From contig NZ_FOWE01000001.1 in the NCBI RefSeq assembly GCF_900115395.1, positions 496,001-560,000 on the forward strand: DNA of 64,000 nucleotides. The letters are read 5' to 3'. The notes under the pieces were generated by a model. That model did no database searches. It had not been told where the DNA came from and worked only from the letters and a program-made list of their open reading frames with translations. Each line of letters starts with the position of its first letter. Position 1 is the first letter of the stretch. Origin of the DNA: Geodermatophilus obscurus (lineage in GTDB: Bacteria > Actinomycetota > Actinomycetes > Mycobacteriales > Geodermatophilaceae). The position numbers were made by a program, and so were the translations under genes. Shown one piece after another: positions 53,938-64,000 of the stretch.

Positions 53938-56262
53938 ATGACGCTCGCCGCCCCGCGGCCGCCCGCCACCGGTGCCGACGACGCCGCCCTGCGCGAGATC
54001 GAGCAGCGCGTGCTGTGGCTGGCGACGGCGGTCGTCGACCACGCCAACCGGGTGCGCCCCAACCCGACCGGGCTCAAGGTCGGCGGCCACCAGGCCTCCA
54101 GCGCCTCGATGGTCACGATCATGACGGCGCTGTGGCTGGAGCAGGTGCAGGCCGACGACCGGGTGAGCGTCAAGCCGCACGCCAGCCCCGTGCTGCACGC
54201 GCTGGAGTTCCTGCTCGGGCAGCTCGACGCCTCGTGGCTGACCACGCTGCGCCAGTTCGGCGGGCTGCAGTCCTACCCCTCGCGGCTGAAGGACCCCGTC
54301 CCGGCCGACTACTCCACCGGCTCGGTCGGCATCGGGGCGACCGCGCCGATCTGGGGGGCGCTGGCCCGCCGTTACGTCAACACCCAGTTCGGCGCCGGCG
54401 GCACCGGGCGGCAGTGGTCGCTGGTCGGCGACGCCGAGCTCGACGAGGGCGCCGTCTGGGAGGCCGTGCTCGACCCGATGGTCGCCGAGCTCGGCGAGGT
54501 GGTGTGGGTCGTCGACCTCAACCGGCAGTCGCTGGACCGCGTCGTGCCCACGATGGGCGCCACCCGCCTGCAGGGCATGTTCGCCGCCGCCGGCTGGCAG
54601 GTGCTCACCGTCAAGTACGGGGCGCTGCTGGAGGAGCTGTTCGCCCGCCCCGGCGGCGCGGCGCTGCGCGACCGCATCGACGGCATGGGCAACGCCGAGT
54701 ACCAGCGGCTGCTGCGCCGCTCGGCCGAGGAGGTGCGCCGCGAGCTGCCGGGGGAGGGGCCCGGGGCCGCCGCGGTCGCCCGCCTCGTCGCCGAGGTACC
54801 CGACGCCGACCTCGTCGCCGCGGTGCGCAACCTCGGCGGCCACGACCTCGCCGCGCTGCGGGGGGCCTTCGCGCGGATCGACGACACCCGCCCGACCGTC
54901 GTCATCGCCTACACGCTCAAGGGCTACGGCCTGGCCACCGAGGGCCACCCGCAGAACCACTCCGCGCTGCTCACCGAGGCCCAGCTGCACGAGCTGGCCG
55001 CCCGCGTCGGCGCCGACCCGGCCGACCCGTGGGCCGGCTTCCCGGCCGGCAGCGCCCCGGCGCGGCTGCTCGCCGGCGCGGCCGCCCGCCTCGCCCGGCC
55101 GCCGGCCGACACCGCCCCGCCGCCGGCCGTGCCGGAGGACCTCGGCCGCACCCCGTCGGGCACCGCGACGACGCAGGCCGCGCTGGGCCGGACCCTGCTC
55201 GACCTCTCCCGCGCCGCGCCCGAGGTGGGCCGGCGGGTGGTCACCGTCAGCCCCGACGTGTCCAGCTCGACCAACCTCGGTGGCTGGGTGAACAAGGTCG
55301 GCGTCTGGTCGCACGAGGACCGGCGCAACTGGTTCGCCGACGACCCCGAGACGATCCTGCACTGGCGCGAGCGGCCCTCCGGGCAGCACGTGGAGCTCGG
55401 CATCGCCGAGACCAACCTGGTCGGGGCGATCGGCGAGCTGGGGGCGACCTGGTCGCGGTGGGGCCAGCCGCTGCTGCCGATCGGGGTGCTCTACGACCCC
55501 TTCGTCGGGCGGGCGCTGGAGCCCTGGTCGTTCACCGTCTACGCCGGCGGGCAGTCGCTGCTGGTCGGCACGCCGTCGGGGGTGACGCTCGCGCCGGAGG
55601 GCGGGGCGCACCAGTCGATCACCACGCCGTCGATCGGTCTCGAGCAGCCGGGGTGCCTGTCCTACGAGCCGGCGTTCGCCCTCGACACCGAGTGGTGCCT
55701 GCTGGCCGCGCTCGGGCAGATGGGCCGCGCCGGCGGGCAGTCGGCGTACGTGCGGCTCTCCACCCGCCCGGTCGACCAGGCGCTGGCCGCCGTCCCCGCC
55801 GACCCCGCGGCCCGGGAGCGCCGCCGGCGCCAGGTCGTCGCCGGCGCCTACCCGCTGCGGCGGGTGGCCCGCCCCGCGGTCACCCTCGCCGCCATGGGCG
55901 CGCTGGTCCCCGAGGCGCTCGAGGCCGCCGCGCGGCTCGACGGGCTCGGGTTCCCCGCCGACGTCGTCGTCGTGACCAGCCCCGGGCTGCTGTTCCGGGC
56001 GCTGCAGGCCCGCCGCGGCCTCGACGAGGCGTCGCCGTGGGCGCTCGACGGCGCGTTCCCCGCCGGCCGGGCCACCCCGCTGGTCACCCTGCTCGACGGC
56101 CACCCGCACACGCTGGCCTTCCTCGCCGGCGTCCGCGGGGTGCCGGCGACCCACCTGGGCGTCACGCGCTTCGGCCAGAGCGGCGACCTCGACAGCGTCT
56201 ACCGCTCCCACGGCATCGACGTCGACTCGGTGGTCGGCGCCGCGCTCGACCTGGTCGACTGA
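53938..56262 (+). CDS. Transketolase / pyruvate dehydrogenase E1-like protein
   Basis: 774 residues, ATG start after AGGAGGA. Thiamine-diphosphate enzyme: the N-terminal half has GHQASSASM and the cofactor-binding GDAELDEGAVWE to NRQSLD segment; the second half has the pyrimidine-binding GIAETNLVGAIGELG stretch with the catalytic Glu. The order resembles homodimeric pyruvate dehydrogenase E1 (AceE, about 890-920 residues), but it is more than 100 residues shorter. The substrate is therefore uncertain: a 2-oxoacid or a ketose. Followed after 1 nt by a dehydrogenase gene. Confidence 0.85.
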   Translation: MTLAAPRPPATGADDAALREIEQRVLWLATAVVDHANRVRPNPTGLKVGGHQASSASMVTIMTALWLEQVQADDRVSVKPHASPVLHALEFLLGQLDASWLTTLRQFGGLQSYPSRLKDPVPADYSTGSVGIGATAPIWGALARRYVNTQFGAGGTGRQWSLVGDAELDEGAVWEAVLDPMVAELGEVVWVVDLNRQSLDRVVPTMGATRLQGMFAAAGWQVLTVKYGALLEELFARPGGAALRDRIDGMGNAEYQRLLRRSAEEVRRELPGEGPGAAAVARLVAEVPDADLVAAVRNLGGHDLAALRGAFARIDDTRPTVVIAYTLKGYGLATEGHPQNHSALLTEAQLHELAARVGADPADPWAGFPAGSAPARLLAGAAARLARPPADTAPPPAVPEDLGRTPSGTATTQAALGRTLLDLSRAAPEVGRRVVTVSPDVSSSTNLGGWVNKVGVWSHEDRRNWFADDPETILHWRERPSGQHVELGIAETNLVGAIGELGATWSRWGQPLLPIGVLYDPFVGRALEPWSFTVYAGGQSLLVGTPSGVTLAPEGGAHQSITTPSIGLEQPGCLSYEPAFALDTEWCLLAALGQMGRAGGQSAYVRLSTRPVDQALAAVPADPAARERRRRQVVAGAYPLRRVARPAVTLAAMGALVPEALEAAARLDGLGFPADVVVVTSPGLLFRALQARRGLDEASPWALDGAFPAGRATPLVTLLDGHPHTLAFLAGVRGVPATHLGVTRFGQSGDLDSVYRSHGIDVDSVVGAALDLVD

Positions 56263-56263
56263 G

Positions 56264-57265
56264 GTGCGCGCGTTCGTCGTCACCGCGCCGGGGGAGGGCG
56301 GGGTCCAGGACGTCCCGGAGCCGGTCGCCGGCCCGGGGGACGTCGTCGTCGAGGTCGAGCGGGCCGGCGTCTGCGGGACCGACGTCGAGTTCTGGACCGG
56401 CGAGCAGGCCTACCTGCGCCAGGGCCTCGCCTCCTACCCGCTCCGGCTGGGCCACGAGTGGGCCGGCACGGTGTCCTCGACCGGGGACGGGGTCGACCCC
56501 GCGTGGGTGGGACGGCGCGTCACCGGCGACACCATGCTCGGCGACGGCACCTGCCGCCGCTGCCGCCGCGGGCACCAGCACGTGTGCGGGCAGCGGCAGG
56601 AGGTCGGCATCCTCGGCGACCGCCCGGGCGCGCTGGCCGAGCGGCTGGCGGTGCCGGCGCGGTCGCTGCACGTCCTGCCCGGCACCGTCGACCCGGTCGT
56701 CGGCGCCCTCGTCGAGCCCGGCGGCAACGCCCTGCGGGCGGCGCAGGCCACCGGCGGAGGCCCCGGCGACCGCGTCCTCGTCGTCGGCCCCGGGACGATC
56801 GGGGTGCTGACGGCGCTGTTCCTGCGGGCCGCCGGCGCCGAGGTCCACCTGCTGGGCGTGACCGCGCCGTCGCTCGCCTTCGCCCGCGCCCTGGGGTTCG
56901 CCGCCGACGTCACCGTGCCCGCCCTGCCCTTCGACGCCGTCGTCGACGCCTCCACCGACGCCGCCACCCCGGCGCGGGCGCTCGGCCTCGTCGAGCCCGC
57001 CGGCCGGGTCGTCCTCATCGGCCTGGCCACGACCGCGAGCACCCTGGACACCCGGTCGCTGGTCCTCGGCGACGTGACCGCGGTCGGGGTCCTGTCGGCC
57101 TCCCCGGGGCTGGCCGCCACCGTCGCCGCGTACGCCGCCGGCACCGTCGACCCGCGGCCGCTGGTCGCGGCCACCGTCGGCCTCGACGGCGTCGGTGACG
57201 TGCTGGCCGGTCGTCGACCCGCGGGGGCCGGCCCCAAGGTGCAGGTCGACCCCGCGCTGCGGTGA
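56264..57265 (+). CDS. Zinc-type MDR dehydrogenase
   Basis: 333 residues, GTG start one nt after the previous stop, so co-transcribed. Catalytic zinc ligands Cys in AGVCGTD and His-Glu in GHEWAG. In the structural zinc loop the first Cys is replaced: DGTCRRCRRGHQHVC has Asp where the first of four Cys is expected. Cofactor motif GPGTIGV. Probably a polyol or sugar dehydrogenase acting with the transketolase-like enzyme, by inference from the operon. Confidence 0.86.
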   Translation: MRAFVVTAPGEGGVQDVPEPVAGPGDVVVEVERAGVCGTDVEFWTGEQAYLRQGLASYPLRLGHEWAGTVSSTGDGVDPAWVGRRVTGDTMLGDGTCRRCRRGHQHVCGQRQEVGILGDRPGALAERLAVPARSLHVLPGTVDPVVGALVEPGGNALRAAQATGGGPGDRVLVVGPGTIGVLTALFLRAAGAEVHLLGVTAPSLAFARALGFAADVTVPALPFDAVVDASTDAATPARALGLVEPAGRVVLIGLATTASTLDTRSLVLGDVTAVGVLSASPGLAATVAAYAAGTVDPRPLVAATVGLDGVGDVLAGRRPAGAGPKVQVDPALR

Positions 57266-57318
57266 GCCCCGGCGAGCCCGGTGACGGGCGCGCCGCGGCG
57301 TGTGGAAGCGTTCGGCAC

Positions 57319-58641
57319 GTGATCGGACACGACGACCTCGCCGTGCGGACGCTCGGGCCCTGCCGCATCGACTCACCGCTGGCCGAGCGGCTCGAGGCCC
57401 GCGAGACGACGCAGCACTCGGTGATGGAGGACGACCGGGTCCTCTTCGACGACACCCTGTCCATGGCCGGGGCGCGGGACGTGCCGGTGCAGGGGCTGCC
57501 CAGCCTCGAGCCCGGCGGCCCGCGCAAGCGGATCTACTTCGACCCGGCCAAGACCCGGGTCGGCATCGTCACCTGCGGCGGGCTGTGCCCCGGGCTCAAC
57601 GACGTCATCCGCGGGCTGGTGCTCGAGCTCGCCCGCCACTACGGCGTCCGCCGGATCGTCGGCTTCCGCAACGGCTATCGCGGCTTCATCCCGCACTACG
57701 GGGAGGACGTCGTCGACCTGGCCCCCGACGTCGTCCAGCACATCGACGACGAGGGCGGCACCATCCTCGGCACCTCGCGCGGCAAGCAGGACCCCGAGGA
57801 GATCGTCGACGCCCTCGAGCGGCTCAACATCAACATCCTGTTCGTGGTCGGCGGCGACGGCACCCTCCGCGGCGCCATGGACGTCGTCCGCGTGATCGGC
57901 GAGCGCGGCCTGAAGGTCGCCGTCGTCGGCATCCCGAAGACGATCGACAACGACATCCCCTACATCGACCAGAGCTTCGGCTTCCAGACGGCGATGGCCG
58001 AGGCCACCAAGTCCATCCACGCGGCCAGCGTCGAGGCGCGGTCCGCGCCCGGCGGGGTCGGGCTGGTCAAGCTCATGGGCCGGCACTCGGGCTTCATCGC
58101 CTGCTACTCGGTGCTGGCCAAGGACGACGCCGACTACGTGCTCATCCCCGAGGTGCCCTTCACCCTGCACGGCGAGCGGGGCTTCCTGGAGCACCTGCGC
58201 CGGCGCGTGCAGGAGCGCGGGCACGCCGTCGTCGTCGTGGCCGAGGGCGCCGGGCAGGAGCACATCGAGGGCGAGGAGCCCGGCCGCGACGCCTCGGGCA
58301 ACGTCCGGCTCGGCGACGTCGGGCGGCTGCTGCGGCGGCTGATCACCGAGCACCTCGACGCCGCCGGCGTGGAGAACAACGTCCGCTACTTCGACCCCAG
58401 CTACGCCATCCGCAGCGTGCCGGCCAACGCCTACGACAGCGCCTACTGCCTGCGGCTGGCCCACGCCGCGGTGCACGCGGCGATGGCCGGGCGCACCGAG
58501 GTGATCGTGGCGCGGCGCCGGCGCCGGTTCGTGCACATCCCGATGGCGCTGGCGGTCAGCCGGCGCAACCACGTCGACCCGCTGGGCGACCTGTGGATGT
58601 CGGTGCTCGAGGCCACCGGGCAGCCCGTCCGCTTCGAGTAG
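57319..58641 (+). CDS. pfkA: ATP-dependent 6-phosphofructokinase
   Basis: 440 residues from the GTG at 57319; an alternative GTG at 57262 overlaps the previous stop but adds a tail unlike the family. Motifs: VTCGGLCPGLNDVIRG, GGDGTL (Gly-Gly-Asp-Gly, ATP-type rather than PPi-type), PKTIDNDI, and MGRHSGFIA. It belongs to the long clade that includes plant-like and TP0108-type enzymes (DLAVRTLGPC at the start). Phosphorylates fructose 6-phosphate. Confidence 0.93.
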   Translation: MIGHDDLAVRTLGPCRIDSPLAERLEARETTQHSVMEDDRVLFDDTLSMAGARDVPVQGLPSLEPGGPRKRIYFDPAKTRVGIVTCGGLCPGLNDVIRGLVLELARHYGVRRIVGFRNGYRGFIPHYGEDVVDLAPDVVQHIDDEGGTILGTSRGKQDPEEIVDALERLNINILFVVGGDGTLRGAMDVVRVIGERGLKVAVVGIPKTIDNDIPYIDQSFGFQTAMAEATKSIHAASVEARSAPGGVGLVKLMGRHSGFIACYSVLAKDDADYVLIPEVPFTLHGERGFLEHLRRRVQERGHAVVVVAEGAGQEHIEGEEPGRDASGNVRLGDVGRLLRRLITEHLDAAGVENNVRYFDPSYAIRSVPANAYDSAYCLRLAHAAVHAAMAGRTEVIVARRRRRFVHIPMALAVSRRNHVDPLGDLWMSVLEATGQPVRFE

Positions 58642-58642
58642 C

Positions 58643-58680
58643 GGCTCCCCGGGGCGCGGCCGGCGCCGCCCCCCGGGGCC
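58643..58680. terminator. GC hairpin after pfk
   Basis: GGCTCCCCGGGG and CCCCGGGGCC pair around a GC-rich loop, directly after the pfk stop and before the convergent 45-residue gene. Probable bidirectional terminator. Confidence 0.5.
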
Positions 58681-58684
58681 GGGG

Positions 58685-58822
58685 TCACTGCTTCTTGTCG
58701 GGAGTGGTCAGCCGCTCCATCTGCGACCGCGCGTCGACCTTGGCCTTGCGGTCGGTGCGCTTCTCCTTGATGGACTTGCCGGACTTCTTCGACATCGAGT
58801 GGCGCGGTGACTTGTCGGCCAT
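58685..58822 (-). CDS. Small basic protein (45 aa)
   Basis: Starts MADKSPRHSMSKKSGKSIKEK, ATG after AGGAG. Very rich in Lys, Ser and Arg, without hydrophobic segments. Short proteins of this kind are widespread in actinobacteria and unassigned; nucleic-acid binding is possible from charge alone. Confidence 0.7.
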   Translation of the reverse strand: MADKSPRHSMSKKSGKSIKEKRTDRKAKVDARSQMERLTTPDKKQ

Positions 58823-58907
58823 GGCGGGCTCCTGGTCGGCGGGTGGACGGCGCCGCCTCGGGAGGCGGTCCGGCCGGGACGTGCGCCGGCCGGTCGGCCG
58901 GCGCCGT

Positions 58908-58931
58908 GCGGGGCCGGCGCGCCGGCCCCGC
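58908..58931 (-). terminator. 24-bp perfect palindrome after the DUF5994 gene
   Basis: A perfect palindrome centred on GGCGCGCC, beginning 4 nt after the stop of the DUF5994 gene (minus strand). It can form a 10-bp stem with a tetraloop. Confidence 0.5.
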
Positions 58932-58935
58932 GGGC

Positions 58936-59433
58936 TCAGGCGGAGGGGCGCCCGCCCGCCGGCGCGTCGAGGCCGGCGAGCAGGAGCGTGGGTTCGTCGT
59001 GGTTCGAGCGGTCGGTGGCCGCGGTGAAGGCCCGCTCGGCCGCCGCCGGGGTGGTCCGCGGCGGCACCACGAGCAGGTCCAGCCGGCCGCGGCCGGGGTC
59101 GCCGGTCAGGTTGAGCAGGTGCGGGTCGAGGTGGCGGAACCAGCCGAGGCGGACGGTGCGGTCCCCGGTCTGCAGCCGTCGCGGGGTGACCGCCCACGCG
59201 TCGGGGTTGTACGCGACCCGGGTCGCCCGGATGCCGCGGCGCTGCAGCTCCTCCAGCAGGGGGGACAGCTCGGCCTCGAGGTCCGCCGTCCGGGGCCACC
59301 AGGCCCCGTCGAGCGTGGTCCGCGCCGACGGCGGGTCGATGAGCGCGAGCCGGACGGCGCCGTCGTCGGCACCGGCGGCCGCAGGCGGTGCCGCGGGCTC
59401 GGGGCCGCGGCGGGTGACCCGGATCGTCGTCAC
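58936..59433 (-). CDS. DUF5994 family protein
   Basis: 165 residues, GTG start. Pattern RLALIDPPSARTTLDGAWWPRTADLEAEL is typical of DUF5994, followed by RVAYNPDAW and RTVRLGWFR. Function unknown, soluble. Possibly in one transcript with the 45-residue gene, though a palindrome separates them. Confidence 0.85.
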   Translation of the reverse strand: MTTIRVTRRGPEPAAPPAAAGADDGAVRLALIDPPSARTTLDGAWWPRTADLEAELSPLLEELQRRGIRATRVAYNPDAWAVTPRRLQTGDRTVRLGWFRHLDPHLLNLTGDPGRGRLDLLVVPPRTTPAAAERAFTAATDRSNHDEPTLLLAGLDAPAGGRPSA

Positions 59434-59672
59434 GACCGGACCGCGGTCCGGCGGGGGCGGAGGGGGTGCGGGGTGAGTCCCATGTCCGGGACCGCCGATC
59501 TCCCTCCGGGAGCGGAGGGGCTGGGCGCCGGAGCGGCACCGTCTCCTGAACCTACACCCGCCGGGAGGCGGGCGGACCGCACACGCGCGGCCGTTGCGGG
59601 GACGAGACCCTGGCCGCTGGGTCGCTGGCCGGCTGGGGAGCGGCGGCCCGCGGGGTCAACCTGGCGTCACCG

Positions 59673-59921
59673 GTGGTGGGGGAGGGGCTGGTCCCGGCGG
59701 GCCGGCCCGCCTCGGCCGCCGGGATCGCCACCGCCCTGGCGCTCGGCGGCCTCGGGGTGGCCACTCTCCCGGCCCGGACCGCGACGCCGCTGCAGCGGGT
59801 CTACGGCGCGACGCTGGTCTGGGCGCTCGTGGGCGTCGCCGACGGACGCCGGGCGAGCTCCCGGCCCGTCGCCGCGGCCGCCGTGGTCGCCGCGCTGCCG
59901 GTCCTGCGGCGCCTGCGCTGA
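59673..59921 (+). CDS. Possible small membrane protein
   Basis: 82 residues from a GTG without ribosome binding site. Two hydrophobic stretches (AAGIATALALGGLGVATL and VYGATLVWALVGVA) and a basic C-terminus (LRRLR). The same frame stays open and protein-like upstream (SLAGWGAAARGVNLASPVV) without an obvious start, so the true start may be earlier. The rest of the gap (59434-59672, 59922-60119) shows nothing clear. Confidence 0.4.
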   Translation: MVGEGLVPAGRPASAAGIATALALGGLGVATLPARTATPLQRVYGATLVWALVGVADGRRASSRPVAAAAVVAALPVLRRLR

Positions 59922-60119
59922 CCGGGGTCTCCGGGCTCCGCCGGTGGGCGCCACCCCGTCGCCGCGCCGGCTGGGACACTGGGTACGGAGCCCACCTGGC
60001 GGACGGACCCGCTCCGGACCTCGACGACGAGCCCGGCACCCGCGCCGGTGGCCGAGCCCGGGACCCTCCCGGCGCGCACCCGCGTGCCCGGAGACGACAG
60101 CGAAGGACACCGAGACCAC

Positions 60120-60812
60120 ATGGCAGACCGCCTCGCCGCCGTCCTGTTCGACATGGACGGCACCCTCGTGGCGACCGAGCACCACTGGGGCGCGGCGCTG
60201 TCCGGCCTCGCGGAGCGCCTGGGCGGGCAGCTCGGCGGACCCGCCCGCGAGGCGACGGTCGGCACGAGCATGCGCACCGCCCTGGACATCCTCTACGCCG
60301 ACCTCGGCACCGACCGGGCGGCGCAGTGGGAGACCGACGCCGCCTGGGTCGAGCAGACCGTCGCCGGCCTGCTCGCCGAGGACGCCCCCTGGCGCCCCGG
60401 GGCCCGCGAGCTGCTCGCCCAGGTGCGGTCCGCGGCGCTGCCCACCGCGCTGGTCACCACGACGTCCCGTCCGCTCGCCGACCTGGTGATCGCGCGGCTG
60501 GCCCGCGACCTCGACGTGCCGCCCTTCGACCTCACCGTCTGCGGGGACGAGGTGCCCGCGCTCAAGCCCGACCCGGCGCCCTACCTGCAGGCCGCGGCGG
60601 CGCTCGGTGTCGACCCGGCCGACTGCGTGGTCGTCGAGGACTCCGCCTCCGGGATCGCGGCGGGCCTGGCCGCCGGGTGCGCCGTCCTCGGGGTGCCCTC
60701 CCTGCAGCCGCTGGCCCCGGCGCCGGGACTGGTGCTGCGCGACACCCTCGAGGGGCTCGCTGTCGCCGACCTGGAGCGGCTGCTCCTCGACCGGGCCGCC
60801 GCCTCCCGCTGA
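60120..60812 (+). CDS. HAD family hydrolase
   Basis: 230 residues, ATG start with AAGGA about a dozen bases upstream. Haloacid-dehalogenase phosphatase with motif I FDMDGTLV, motif II Thr-Ser in LVTTTSR, motif III Lys in LKPDPAPY and motif IV VEDSASG. A helical cap of the beta-phosphoglucomutase type lies between motifs I and II. Substrate undefined, a small phosphorylated compound. Confidence 0.92.
   Translation: MADRLAAVLFDMDGTLVATEHHWGAALSGLAERLGGQLGGPAREATVGTSMRTALDILYADLGTDRAAQWETDAAWVEQTVAGLLAEDAPWRPGARELLAQVRSAALPTALVTTTSRPLADLVIARLARDLDVPPFDLTVCGDEVPALKPDPAPYLQAAAALGVDPADCVVVEDSASGIAAGLAAGCAVLGVPSLQPLAPAPGLVLRDTLEGLAVADLERLLLDRAAASR

Positions 60813-64000
<3,188 letters not shown>

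Overview
The window is a high-GC actinobacterial chromosome segment. Two genes point to an actinomycete: mshC, for mycothiol synthesis, and a PAC2-family gene. Many genes have no ribosome binding site but carry a TANNNT box 6-8 nt before a GTG start, which is the actinobacterial leaderless pattern. The gene mix (GPP34, DUF5703, DUF5994, DUF3090 and SCO1664-type proteins) suggests Geodermatophilaceae or close kin. That placement is inference; no rRNA is present.

Positions 1-17.7 kb are accessory. Four tandem paralogues on the minus strand each join a CHAT caspase-like protease, a STAND/NB-ARC-type NTPase and helical TPR-like repeats in one chain of about 1300-1470 residues; the first runs off the left edge. 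The P-loop is intact in all four. The protease dyad is intact in two, one has lost only its His (to Tyr) and one only its Cys (to Ser). Three of the four share a homologous leader of about 210 bp. Next come a degraded small ORF, an unknown 370-residue protein with a possible PD-(D/E)XK nuclease core, a 62-residue protein, a cluster of short iterated sites and a tRNA-Leu(GAG) gene, which may mark the edge of an island.

Positions 17.9-31.8 kb are housekeeping: an M20 peptidase, a LysR regulator divergent from an Asp/Glu racemase, an SDR, a quinone oxidoreductase behind two palindromes, a DUF2470 gene behind an IdeR/DtxR-like iron box, recD2 coupled to an aldo/keto reductase, uppP, GPP34, a histidine phosphatase, DUF3090 and an SCO1664-family protein.

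Positions 31.8-48 kb hold a SorC-family regulator divergent from glpD-glpF-glpK (with two identical 17-bp sites), mshC-dgt, a PAC2 protein, metH, and pta-ackA. Positions 48-52.6 kb hold an AcoR/MimR-like activator divergent from amidohydrolase, DUF59 and alcohol dehydrogenase genes. Those three are familiar companions of soluble diiron (propane-type) monooxygenases, but no hydroxylase genes are in the window.

Positions 52.6-64 kb hold a secreted protein, an NTF2-like protein, a transketolase/pyruvate dehydrogenase E1-like enzyme with a zinc-type dehydrogenase, a 6-phosphofructokinase, small conserved proteins, a HAD hydrolase, an amidohydrolase, a RecB-like nuclease, and trmI, which runs off the right edge.
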